This document shows positions 1-11,355 of a DNA stretch of 64,000 nucleotides, one piece after another. Positions within the stretch are counted from its first letter, which is position 1; the number at the start of each line of letters is the position of its first letter. Under the pieces are notes generated by a model. It searched no databases, was not told the DNA's origin, and saw nothing but the letters and a program-made list of their open reading frames with translations. This stretch comes from Durusdinium trenchii (lineage: Eukaryota; Sar; Dinophyceae; Suessiales; Symbiodiniaceae), in contig CAXAMN010023696.1 of assembly GCA_963970005.1 (NCBI GenBank), positions 664,903-728,902 on the forward strand, in the 5' to 3' direction. Both the position numbers and the translations under genes were made by a program.

Positions 1-51
1 ACTACAATTCCAAAGAATCCCTGTGACTACAAGGGGCACACACACACGCCT
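1..51 (+). repeat. Repeat X, 3' tail (truncated by window edge)
   Basis: Only the end of an X copy is present. It shows the CCCT...AGGG mini-hairpin (loop GTGACTACA-like) followed by a CA run and CGCCTCCCC. The same tail ends the X copies near 26.4, 28.3 and 30.1 kb. It is followed at once by an X copy in the opposite orientation, so the two are arranged tail to tail. Confidence 0.6.
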
Positions 52-59
52 CCCCGCAA

Positions 60-340
60 GTTTTCCAAGCGCCAGGGGGACGCCGGGGATTTCCATGGTC
101 GGCATCCAACGAAGACACCATGGACTTCCTGTGATATGAGTCAGGGACGCCTGACTCACGTACCTGCATTTTCAAACGGAATGGCACGAGGCTATGCCCA
201 TCGTCGATTTGAGACTTTGGCCTCATCTCCTTTTGAAGACCCCAGGCCCCCCAGGTTTCTCTTGGACCTTTCAGGATTTGGGTCTCTTAGGCTGGCGTGT
301 GGCGCCGCTATCAGTTCCGTATGCATATCCATAAGTGTGT
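60..340 (-). repeat. Repeat X, minus-strand copy
   Basis: Read on the minus strand, it starts with ACACACTTATGG at 340 and carries the X signature GCAGGTACGT near 167-158. Hairpin 1 has arms 138-145/150-157 and a CGTC loop. Hairpin 2 has arms 93-99/117-123, and its loop holds GTCTTCGTTGG (106-116). The third hairpin and the CA tail are missing, so the copy is truncated. Hairpin 2 here is built on the palindrome CCATGG and is weaker evidence of pairing than the other copies. Confidence 0.6.
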
Positions 341-381
341 CTGACTACCTAGCACTCTAGAATTACTGACTACTTAGCAGA

Positions 382-431
382 AATGAATTAGATGCAATAG
401 TTAGGGAGCGGGACTTTAGTCTTATACCGCC
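382..431 (+). repeat. Short dispersed repeat shared with 29,432-29,480
   Basis: About 50 bp (ATGAATTAGATGCAATAGTT... to ...GGGACTTTAGTCTTA) recurs with few changes at 29,432-29,480, where it forms the end of the spacer just before an X copy. Here it also borders an X copy (60-340). It is therefore part of a larger repeat unit, not an independent feature. Confidence 0.7.
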
Positions 432-772
432 GGGTAGAGTAGACTAGAAAAGGGACAACAGAGGGAAAGGCACCGACGCACACAAGTGTGTCGAGTACCA
501 TTTCCCTCTGTTACCCTAATTAGCGGGGGGGAGGGGTTGGGGTGTTTGGGGGTAACGAACACGTCGGGGTTCATTCTCCGTTAACCCGGCGGTTTGGATA
601 TCCGTGAAGCCCGGCGGCTTAGGTTTTTGGGAACACAGTGGTGAAACGAAAGTCCGTTAAGATAATCCAACGAGTGCAGAAAGCGGCAAAATCCATTAGT
701 GGTACTCCAGTATGAGACGGCGCCCCAGTGACGGGGATCACACTGTGCACCCACGTGGGACGGCACAGCGGC

Positions 773-1166
773 ACACACTTAAACATTGGGTTTTCAGTTA
801 ACTCAGTTCCCAGGTCGAAGAAAGGTGATGGAACAGTCCAGGCACATGAAGGTGTTTGAACAAAATGGTTTCTTCGTGACTGCAGAATTCAGCGGTGGCG
901 AAAAGAGCGGCGCGGCGCAGCTGCGGAAACCAAGGTTTTGGGGTTGGTCCCATGAAGAACCATGGAATCAAACAGAGCAAATTAGACAGCGTGGTCAAAA
1001 TTTCGAAAACTGTCGCAGGTACGTGAGTCGAGCGTCCTCGACTCATATCACAGGAAACGTGCAGCGTCTTCGTTGGTCGCTGACTGCGCGAATCCCCAGC
1101 GACCCCCTGTGATATGGATCGGACAGAAACTCTTTGGAACAGAGTGTGACACACACACACACACAT
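773..1166 (+). repeat. Repeat X, plus-strand copy
   Basis: This copy runs from ACACACTT (773-780) to a CA run ending near 1166. It has GCAGGTACGT, hairpin 1 (arms 1025-1032/1037-1044, loop CGTC) and hairpin 2 (arms 1062-1066/1078-1082) with GTCTTCGTTGG at 1066-1076. Hairpin 3 has arms 1129-1133/1141-1145 and is followed by TGTGACACACACAC. An additional 11-bp inverted repeat (CATATCACAGG / CCTGTGATATG) encloses hairpin 2. The stems differ in sequence from other copies but still pair. Confidence 0.7.
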
Positions 1167-2516
1167 CCTGGGCCTGCCTTAATGGGGCGAGAATGTTGGC
1201 TTGCGTCAGCAGGATGTGATAGACCCCGTAATGAACTCAAGGGCCCACCGGTCTGTTGCATGCTGTTGGGTCGCGTGGCAGATGCCTCTGATGCCGAGGA
1301 AGGCGTTGGTAGCCAAGATGAACGCTCAAGGAAGAACAAGCTCTCCCGAAAGACTCAGAGAGTCCGACAGCCTGGGGAGCTTGAGTCGTTTCGCTCTTTG
1401 CACATGTCCGATGCCACATTTCAACAGTCTTAGTAGTCTTGGAGAGGCGGTCCGCTTGTGTGAAATCAGTCTTGGAGTTTCGAGCTATGTTGGATCAATG
1501 TTGGATCATCCGCTGTTTGGAGAGGCGATCCGCTTCGAGTTCCAAGACTTCTTCAAGGAGCATCGGAGCTTGGCCCAGCTCTTTGAGAACCTCGGCTTTG
1601 CACTTGAGCTTGGCTGACCTGGAGAAAAAACATTGAATCTTGAAGAACTGCTGTTTGCAATAACCGAACCAATCTAAATCTGGTTGAAGCTGCGTGCCAA
1701 ACGTGCCCAAACGCCGCTTTCGGATTGCCACTTCAAGCGAAGCTCTATGGCCCTCAGTGCGAACGTCTCGTGCCACTAGAACGGCCCAACCATCTTAGCC
1801 AACCCAAAACGCCGCGCCAAAACAACCCATCCAAAACGACGCGAAAAACAGCAAATTCCAATGAAAGCGACGCTGGAAAACACCAAGAAACAACATGAAC
1901 CAACCTCACCACTACAACAGTCCTCTGAACCCGCCCATATTACACTATTTCTGCACAACTGGTCCCTGAAGTGTTCGGCTCACTGCCAAACGTCTCCGGT
2001 GTCGCCACAGTATTGACCAATCTACTTTCAGCGAGAAAATGGTCCCCAGGAGACACGCTCAGTGCAAAACATCGCTGTCTGACGCCAGTAAACAGTCTAT
2101 GTCCAAGCCCCTCTCCCGAGCTTGTCAGTCAGCCTGAAACCAGTCTCAAGGCCACTGCCACAAGTGCCAAACATGGCTTTCTGTCGCTGATTGAAGTCTC
2201 TCTGACCCCACCATTGAGCCTGCGGACTCCCGAAAAGAGCAAGCTGATGGTTCACTGAGGAAGATCATTTCATGTTCGTTGGCTGTTCTCTTGCTGTTCT
2301 TGTTTCTTTGGCCTGAGGAGTGAGTCGGAAGATGAGATCCCCTGGTACCGAAGTCTGGGGCAAGCAGTGGTGGAAAATTACTTCTTTGAGCGGCTTGGCA
2401 GTCCTTTGAGCGCACTCGGTGCAAAAAAACACGTTGGACAGTTGGGCAACTGACATCATTGATGAAGCCTCTTTCAACACGAATTATCAAGCCTGGGAAG
2501 ATTGGAAGATTGATAA
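1167..2516. other. Unassigned DNA upstream of channel 1
   Basis: Several frames are open for 60-140 codons on both strands (for example 1201-1617 + and 1971-2258 +), but none shows a domain, a membrane segment or a convincing start. N-terminal exons of the channel that begins near 2.5 kb may lie here. I cannot place them. Confidence 0.4.
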
Positions 2517-5500
2517 ATTCGACCAAACTTAGAGAACAGCAGCAAGAGCTCCTCCAGACCCAGCTCGTTCCCGCACTCGTTAGGAAGGGCATCGGGATCA
2601 TCATTGTCATCAACTCCATTATGCTTGGGATTGAAACGGAGCTCGCGATACAGAGTCTTGGGTGAAAGATGAGTTCTTTCAAGTTTCCGAGAATATGTTT
2701 TTTCGGCGAATGTGTTGGAGGAGTTGGGCGGTTCTTTTCACAGATGCACTGCAACTCTATATGTACTGCAACTCCAGACGGACTACAATTGACATCAAGT
2801 AGATCCATACAGCTCAACGAACTCGTTCAGCAGTTAGTGCAAAAATCTTTGAACATAGTCAAGAAAGTTGTCCACACCTTGCTGCGCTCCTGCGCATCAA
2901 CACCTCTGGTGAGCTACTCTTCACAAGTTGGTGGTTCTCAGTCCATTCTTCGTTGATGAAGCGTGTAAGGAACAAACCCACTGCATGGTGCCGGGCTCAG
3001 ACCTTCAGGCTGCAGATCAAGTAGACTCAATCGTGGACTTGAGTAGCTCAGGGTCTGACCTTGTAGTGCTAAAGTGCTCGAGCTCTCCATGCGCGTCCTG
3101 GGCACTCTTACTTTACCATTGAATACCTTTGGCTTTTTACTAATTTCTTCTCATTTCTCTTTTTGCCAGTCTGAGTCTTTCTGCTTCCAGGGTGTCTTTT
3201 AAAGGCTGTGTGCGGGTCCCTACACGCTTGGCCACGCTTGCTGAGGCCAGCAGACCTGGAGACTTGGAGCAAGAGGGGACCAAATGAAGACTTTACCAAA
3301 GGGCCTTGGGCTGTTTGATGGGTGAGTGATCAAAGGATGGATGGGGATGATGATAAGATAAGTATATATAGGTCTATTTAATTAGTTTGGAATCTTTGAT
3401 GTTTTCCAGCTTGAATCGCCCTAACGGTTCTGCTGCTCACAGCTTTTGCATGAACACTTGCTAAGATTCTACACGTAGTGGTTGATTCCGACTTTCACTC
3501 CATCTTGTGAGCGCATTGCTAGTGCTCAACTGAAACATCCTTGCTTTTAGGGTCTTACCGTTTTCCCTTGAACTATGCGTCCAAAAGGATTCCAGTGGAA
3601 GAGCCAGAAAAAAATCTCTTGCAAGTGGGGTCTACATTCTGCAAGTGCCTCCTGCACAGGGTGTTTAGTTGGCCGCTACTTACTTGCAAGTCCATGTCAG
3701 CAGAGTGTCAAAGACATGCACTCCATTTCTCCTTGATCGCACGGATCGATGCGGTGCGCGAAATCCCTTGTGCTGAAGGAATACATGTTCATGGCGATCT
3801 ACACGGTTGAGCTCATTCTTCATCTCATGGCCTATGGCTTCCGAAAATGCTTCACCGATGGGTGGTTCGTCTTTGATGCGATTCTAGCCCCTTGGGCAGC
3901 AGACTCTGGTCAGCTCAAGCTTGGTCGGTGCATCGGAAGCAAGCTCAATCACTCATACTTCAAGAACCCTAAAGTTTACGCTTCTTACTCTGTTCGAACA
4001 TGACACTTGCGGTCTACAGCGGATCGGATTGACACGTCCATTTTGCCTGGCAGGTACAGCACGGTCAGATTTCCACACCCGTTTAAAATTAAAGTGCTTA
4101 TAAGGCTTTCAGGTGTGGAAATCTGACCGCAACTTAGGCGTCGACATGTTGCACGTAGGATTCTACGGGGAAAGGGTTTGTCCCGTTTTAGAAGTCAAGA
4201 AGCGCAACTTTCGGCACCCCAGTGTACATGACACTTCTAAAGATGTTCTAGTGTGTGATGTGTGTGGCCCAGGTGTGACGGGCCGCTTCCTTTCACATTG
4301 AGACGTCTCACCAAAAGTCGAACCCCAAAGCCATGCTGTATGGTAAAAGCAAGGTGGTGTGCTGTAGCCAGGTCTTTGTGGCCTATGCTGGAAAGCTGAT
4401 GCCTTTGATTTTGGGTGCAACAGCAGGAGCAGCAAATGCACATGTGACACGGCCCAAGTTCAAAACGATCAGGGATGGACATAGGTGGAAAAGTATTCGG
4501 GTTTATAGAGGAACATTCAGATATTATCAGATATTTACCAGACATTGCTTTCCTCTTCACACAAGCTGATGTCAAGCGTCATCATGTATGATCCTAATGA
4601 ACCAACAACCTCTCGAGGCCTGGAAAAGCTAGCTTCCCACGCCTTTGCACTGAGTGGAGCCTCAATTCTGTCTCCAGGAGGTGTCGTAGACCAGATCATG
4701 GTGGTGCGAATGCTGCGCATCCTGCGACTCGCACGAGCCTTGCGCGTGGTGAAGCAGCTCCCTGGCCGCGTTCGTCGCCGCCATCCGCGGACGTGTTTGG
4801 GACTTATTTTCTTTACCGAAGTTCTGTGAGGATCAGATGATACAATGCAGTATGTAATAATATAGTTGAAACAGAGACGCAACAGTTCGCCAGGAATGCG
4901 AAAAGCAGGTGTTCCCAGGTTGTGAGACAATCTCACCATCAAATCGGCCAAATGTAAAGGGTCCATGCCTCGCAGGTCCAAGCCTCTGAATCGCCTGCCT
5001 CTGAGGTTTCGCACGGTTTGGAAGTTGGTCCGTGGACTGCTCACCTCCTTCGATGCAGCTGGCCTATTCAAATAGGGCAGGTTAGAGCTGAGAGCTGAAA
5101 TGTCTATTGCTGATATTTCATTAAGTTCACTGCCAGTCTCCAAGTTCTTTTTGTTTGTGTTGCTGGTTTTACGCCTGATAGATCCTGATAGGGGATCCAC
5201 CTAGACAGACTGACGAACTTCATTGGGAGAAGTCTACTGTATGATGCCGTCTCCACTGTTCTTTTGCATTGCAACTGTTGGCTTTGCTTCGGGTCTTCGG
5301 GACCTGGCCAAGGTCATGGCCTCATCCTTTGTCCTGGTTGCTCACCCAGCTTCCGGGTTCGTTGCTTCAGAGTTCAAGTTGTCAAGGGACAGCTCCAAAA
5401 CGAACTGGTGCTCAGGTCATTTTGATGCTCTACATCTTTGCTTGTCTGGGGCATCTTGGCAGAAAAGAACTGGACCATTGAGGCATGTTCATGCCGCACT

Positions 5501-8500
5501 GAAGAACTTGTCGCTAGCACGCCACAGCTCCAGCACATGCAGCACATGTTGGATCCTATTGACATGGGTGCAAGGGCATTTGACTGCCCTCTTTTCCGAG
5601 GATGGAGCTCATCGGTGGAGATGAAGAGCTTAAGCTGAATCCAGTCGCTCAGCAACAGGGATGGGGCACTGGGTGTAGTTGCCATGAACGTCGCACCCCC
5701 ATGTCCGTAGCTGACATCGCACTTTAAGGTCGAACAGAGTGATGCCATGGGTTTTGTTCTGCCTCTAATGTGGTCTGAGTTTGCAGAACGATGTTACTTC
5801 ACCTCCTCAGTTCCTTGCATCGGAGCATCGGAGCATCAGAGCCTGAGAATGTTGGATTTCATGATCCGTCCCCATTGACTTGAGTGCATCAAACATAAAG
5901 CCTACTCAAGCTATCTAGTTATGGTCTGACTCCTCATAGATTCTTCTGTTCTGAGCTTCAGTGTGTCAAGCAAAGAAGTTTAGAGGCTTAGAGGGTCCGT
6001 CCGCCACATATCTGCGTTTCCAGGCTACCATGAAGCAAGCTGAAGATTTTGAGGAAGCTTGGAAAGCCCTATTGCAACTCAGCCTAAAAAGCTGTTAAGC
6101 AGGCACAAGGCTGAGAAACTGATGCTGATCACTGAGGTGGAGTAGTAGTAGTAGATACATGCAGCAACCAGACAAGGGTTCATTGAGAGCTCTTCAAAAT
6201 CAAAGACACAGTTCCGCTATGGCCACTATGGAAAGAATAGTTCGTTTTGAGCATTGTTTGGCATGGCCAAGAAGGATACTGTACACAGACAAATGATGCA
6301 AGCGTTTGTTGGGGGCAGCGAACAAGTGTTTGAAATTGATACTGATTTGATATGATTTATGTAATACTATTTGAATGATTTGCCGAGGACGCTTTTCCAG
6401 TAGCTTGGTCGCGCTTGAGGATACTTGAGGCAGCCCGGACCACACATATCAGCACTTAGTCACACTCACTTTAAGTCCCCGCGTACTTGGCATGGCATTG
6501 TCCTACAATCAAACTAGTAGACTCGTTTTTGCATTGCTGGAAGTTCCCAGGTTTGTGACTTTGGACTCCACCCCTGCTGTCTATGCAACTCGGAGCTGAA
6601 CATGGGTGATTTCTGGAGCAGTCGATCTAGTCTTGGCGAGGCCCACGTCCAAACCCTGAACCGATTTCCATGGCATTGAAAGAACAACAGGATCAAGAAC
6701 TCATTTGATCATACAAGTCATGTGATCATACATGATAAAATTATATCATGTGATATTTGACCCTTTTGATCCTTTTGATTTGTCCACTGCGGCACGGTAC
6801 TCAAACCCAGGGATGGGCCCGCTAGGCCTTGGTCGATGGGTGAAACCCCGCGCTGGGGGGGGCCTCAGGTGCCATTGATCAATGCCAAGCCCGTGCTGGC
6901 ACCCTACTTCCTCACCTTATTGCTGTCTGTAGGCCACGGGGCCGTGCCAGCAGAGTGTGAAGTTCCATGAGATGCCGCCACGAGGTTTTTTTGAGATCTT
7001 TGGATCAATGATGATGGAGCAAAGCTCAATCGATCCCAAATTAGTTCTCTCATTCTCTCGAGATGCGTTGATCCCCTTGCACAGCTTTTCAAACAGGACC
7101 TGCAAAACTTTCGGAAGCCGCCTCTGGGTGGGACAGGAAGACAAACCATCGGATTTTCTCAGCTTGAACGATCAGACAGGTATAGCGCTGATGAACTTGG
7201 TCACAGCGTCGATTGTTGAAGCATCACTGCAAAGTTCAGAGATGGACAGACAGGAAAAGAAGGCAGGGATTTCGTTGTTTTGCTTTATTGATTCAGACCG
7301 TTCCCAACATTGGTTGGACCATCCTTGAAGTGTTTCCCGCCAGCCTGTTGCAGTTCATATTGGAGCACAGGTAGTTCATGCTTCAAAGGCGGATCACCGA
7401 GCCAACTGAGCAAGCATGTGAGTGGAACCCTTGCCAGTGAACAATGGACCTTTCCATTTTGAACTAGAATCTTGAATGTATGTAATGCAATGCCATGGAA
7501 TGTGATGTGATGTGATGTAATGTATATAATGTGTTGGGTATGTAATGTAGTGGTATGTTATGTGCGTCATGTAATGTAGGGTAACATAATGTAATGGTGT
7601 GTAAAGGTATGCATTGGTAGGTATTGGTATATATTGGTACATATTGGTATGTATTGGTATGGATGGATGGGTGGGTGGGTGGGTGGGTGGATGGACGGAC
7701 GGACGGACGGACGGACGGATGGATGGGTTGGATGTTGGTGTGTTGGTATGTTGGTATGTATGTATGTTCTGTTCTGTTATGTTATGTAAGGTTTTGTTAT
7801 ATTATGGTATGTTGAAAGTTGCGCATGTTATGTATGCTATGCATGCTATATATATATATATATATGTTATGTAGGTTATGTCAAGTTATGTTATGGTATG
7901 TAATGCATGTTATTTGTGTAATGTTCTGTGATGTAATGCACTATCATGATTACTGTATATTGTATTGTTTTTAACACTATATATAGTAGTATAATGTGAA
8001 TGATATAATCAAATATATATATATAATGTATGGATGTAAAACCACACATTGTTTTGCTTTGTGTCCATGACGAAGCACTGGTGGGTTTGGGCACAGCTCC
8101 AAAGATTTGGTTGAATTGACAGGAGCGGTTGAGACAAGATATGGTGAGATCTATACCGGTCCCATGGCAGCAAGTTGTCGGTAACTGTTCAGACTGTTGA
8201 GAGCCTCAAGAATGGTTAGTTGGGCCAAGTCCTCCTTTTCTCATTGTCTATCCTGAATGTAATCACAGCAGATCAGATGAACAATCCTTCGTCAGCACAA
8301 TGCATTGGGGTTCAAGTGTTGTGGATACAGACTTGCAGGACATATTATGAGGAAATGCAACATGGGAATTGGCAAAAGATACCTGTGAGCCAAGGTTCTC
8401 ATGCAGCTCTTCCGTGAGCTGGATGTGGACCAGAATGGCAAGGCAGCCACAGCTGTGCAATGTCTTATAGGAAGCAAATCAATGGAATGAACATGTCCAT

Positions 8501-9240
8501 GCTATCATGTTTGCTAAATTCAAACCAAATCTGTACTAGGGATGGTCGCTCGTGGCTCACCTTTTGCAACTTCTGTCAGATTTCCTTGGATGAAGTGGAG
8601 CAATTCGACATCACAATACTTCCTCCGCCCTTGGGCAGCAGATTAGTTGTGCTCCAGCCATTTGACCAAAAAGCCGGAGTAGCCGATTGAACGACTCAAA
8701 GGGACGGAGTCGATGGAGACAAAGTTTGCGTTTGGCTCATCGAACGACACATCGAAGTCTTCTGCACTGAGAGGATAGCTTCATATAGCTTCGGTACTTT
8801 GGAACGATGCCAGCAGGTGTCAATGCACTTTCTCAATCTTTCTTATGGGTGTTTGCAGTTTCAGAAAGACACTAAAGCTAAGAAGCAACTGTTGGCTTCA
8901 GGGTCTTGCGAGATAACATCAGCGCGGACAACATGGCCGACCTCTTTGGAGTGCTCGACGTTGATGGAGGTGACTGCTAAGTGGTGGAGGAATACGCCAA
9001 AGACACGTAGTGTGACGCTAACAAGAGGCATGCCGGATTTATAGACAGTTTGTGTCGCAAGGCAACTCCGTAGGAATGTCAAGATGGCCATTATGTGCTT
9101 GGCACCTTCCTTTTCTGCTTTTGCCCCTGTGAAACATAAGAGTTCGGATGTTTGATTGCTGCTGCTTGTCACTCCGGGTGGGCTCGCATCAGCTGGCGAA
9201 TTGGACATGAAAGAGTTTGTTGGCGGTCTTCTACAACTTT
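2517..9240 (+). CDS. Voltage-gated cation channel with C-terminal EF-hand pair (multi-exon)
   Basis: This is a predicted plasma-membrane voltage-gated cation (Ca/Na-type) channel with one six-helix domain and Ca2+-binding EF-hands. Recognisable exons: S1 about 2520-2664 ([17 protein letters not shown]); S2-S3 3749-3887 ([21 protein letters not shown]); S4 4678-4757 ([19 protein letters not shown], arginines every third residue); S4-S5/S5 to 5336 joined to 5416-5460 ([15 protein letters not shown]); S6 end about 7180-7270 ([15 protein letters not shown]). EF-hand 1 is 8395-8442 joined to 8580-8612 ([16 protein letters not shown]) and EF-hand 2 is about 8914-8969 joined to 9193-9230 ([13 protein letters not shown]). 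Rejoining domains fixes introns 5337-5415 (GT-AG), 8443-8579 (GC-AG) and 8970-9192 (GT-AG). I did not find the pore loop, the N-terminus or the true end. The S4 charges and EF ligands are intact, so it may be functional. The exact ion is unknown. Confidence 0.8.
4062..4129. repeat. Perfect 18-bp inverted repeat (foldback)
   Basis: The arms 4062-4079 and 4112-4129 (CGGTCAGATTTCCACACC and its exact complement) enclose a 32-nt AT-rich loop. The repeat lies between the S3 and S4 exons of channel 1, so it is probably intronic. A miniature foldback element or a structured intron segment would both fit. Confidence 0.9.
7488..7660 (+). repeat. Degenerate TG(T/A)AATG-type microsatellite
   Basis: A tract of short T/G/A-rich words (variants of TGTAATG, then TATTGGTA) lies between the S6 and EF-hand exons of channel 1. 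It grades into the GGNT/GGAC array that follows. Confidence 0.8.
7661..7735 (+). repeat. Tetranucleotide array (GGAT/GGGT/GGAC)n
   Basis: Runs of GGAT, then GGGT, then GGAC, then GGAT follow one another without a break. The switch of the variable base in blocks indicates slippage of successively mutated units. It is intronic in channel 1. Confidence 0.9.
7740..8035. repeat. TATG/TA-rich simple sequence
   Basis: A low-complexity stretch of TATGT words. TA runs occur at about 7851-7865 and 8011-8024. No coding signal was seen. Confidence 0.7.
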
Positions 9241-10930
9241 GGCTGATGGATGTGACTTGGACTGAGCCATGGAAGAATGAAGCTAAAAGCTACTCGTCCA
9301 CGTGCACTACATACCATCTCTGAATTAGTTTAGGACCGTACTGCTGAAACTGGGGTACTAAGGGACATCAGCAAGTGAGCCACATGGGTTTGAACACAAA
9401 AGCCTTTTGACGCCCTCCAGATTGCGTTCACTGTTGTCCAAGTGGCTCGATTCAAACATTACACCTTTGTTTTACCATGGGCAATTCCGGACTGTTTGCG
9501 ACACTCCCAGGTGCCCATCACCACGCTCCAGATCCTGTTGCTTGGTATTCATAGTGGGGAACTCACCAAAGTTAACCAGAGCTATACATGCAGACTTTCT
9601 TTCAGGTTCCCAAAGACATGGAACTTCGTTCTGACAGTATAGGACAAGTCGGAGAAAAGAGATAGCATGAAAGAGATCAGATACAGTAGCTAATTTGTGC
9701 CAGTGTTTCACGCAGCAAGAGTATAGAGGTGAGGTTGGTGAGGCGCCCATTTTTGCGATCGCACTTTTTGCTGACTTCTCGTGAGGAAGTTCAGCCGGAT
9801 GAACCGACAGTGCCTTGGCGGAAGTGGCATGCGCACGCAAGATATCTTCCCATGGTTGATTGGACATACCTGGTGTCGTGTCACAACTACGAGCAGAAGC
9901 AACAAGCGACAGTCCTAACCACATTTTTTTTTAAATCATGGCACAGATCAGACGATCAGCCTAGGATTATAGATTCAGCTTCTAGATCTTCTAGAAAGTT
10001 TTTGTCGCAGCTTTGAGATACCATCAACTGTAAATAGCAAGATAGTTTTCCACCCTGGGTAATGTAGGACTTCTTCCAGAAACCTGCCTGCAGGAAGACC
10101 GTCGAATTCTTCACTAGCACCATGCAGAGGAGATCTGTGTCTTCCTTATCTCAAGAATCCTTGGATCTTTTCTTGAGTAGCAGCTCAGATTAGCCAAACC
10201 CATCACCCGAGTCTTTTAGCTGCGAGATGAGTGGCAGGATAGGCGAGATGAGCGGCGTGCTCCATGAGCTGCAAGGGGACGTGGCGAAGAGTCACGTCCA
10301 AGACACGAGGCGATGGGCGAGATGAGAGTCCCAGGATGGGTCCTACAGCCTGGAATGAACGAATCTGCTCTTTTCACGATCCAGGCATCGGTCTCAAGTG
10401 TCTCTGTTGAACCATTCGATTCTTTGTTCAAATGCTTCGATTGGGAGATATTGGGAGATATTTTGGAGGTTTCTGCTTAGTTCGCTGCGGTTCCCAAGTT
10501 CAGGTCGTCTTCCGTTGTTCGGCCAAAGGTACTACTGTATATGACAGTCAGGAAAAGGAAAGCTACGCGGAAAGGAAAGGGAACGAAAGCAGTGCTGCAG
10601 TCATGATCGCCAAGACCCATATTTCAATCCCGTAAAGCTGAATATTTCACCACAAGATCCGAAGAAGAGGCGACCAGTTTCGTGTGACCGGTCACTTCCC
10701 AATCGATGTTGTTTCCGGTTTGTTTTGGGGGTTTGTCTCAAGGATCCGGTCTGTTCGGAGAAAGACTCCAAGCCTATGGGGCTCAAACATACTCAAAGAA
10801 CATCACAGCTCACTCCAAATTTCAGTTCCGTTCTGCAGGTTTTAGGGCCCATCGTCGCATGAGAGGCGGGGCTGGCATGGATTGCATGGGCATGGGTAAG
10901 CGTCCATTTTTAAGATACCAGTGGATGACA
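9241..10930. other. No recognisable gene
   Basis: Open frames up to 150 codons (9472-9924 -) lack domains and overlap open frames on the other strand. A 3' untranslated part or last exons of channel 1 may lie at the start of the stretch. Nothing else could be supported. Confidence 0.4.
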
Positions 10931-11007
10931 ATAGTTGGCTCTGGGGGCAGCATCCCATCATTATTTTTCCCCAGATAGCGACAGCTATGGGGTTCTTACT
11001 TCAAATT

Positions 11008-11355
11008 ACAATGAGCTGGCTGTGCGCGTAGTGGAGACAGGGTGCCGGTGCTGGGTGCCAGTGCTGGCAGTGAGCTGGCTGTGCGCGTGGTGGCAACAGG
11101 GTGCCGGTGCTGCATACCCGTGCTGGCTGTGCGCGTGGTGGAAAGAGGGTGCCGGGTGCTGGGTGCTGGTGCTGGGTGCTGTGAGCTGGCTGTGCGCGTG
11201 GTGGAAACAGGGTGCCGGTGCTGGGTGCCCGTGCTGGCTGTGCGTGTGGTGGAAAGAGGGTGCTGGTGCTGGGTGCTGGTGCTGGATGTGCGCGTGGCGG
11301 AGACAGGGTGCCGGTGCTGGGGTGCTGGTGCTGGCTGTGCGCCTGGTGGGACAGG
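11008..11355 (+). repeat. G-rich minisatellite, about 7 units of 45-60 bp
   Basis: Imperfect units carry GCTGGCTGTGCGCGTGGTGG, an (A/G)ACAGGGTGCCGG core and GTGCTGGGTGC spacers. Unit length varies through slippage of the GTGCTGG words. The array lacks stops in several frames on both strands, so the long reading frames here are a by-product of the repeat. Confidence 0.9.

Noticed and set aside
2146-2817. 223-codon minus-strand open frame
   Set aside because: No domain, and it overlaps on the opposite strand the S1 exon of channel 1, which has a clear protein match.
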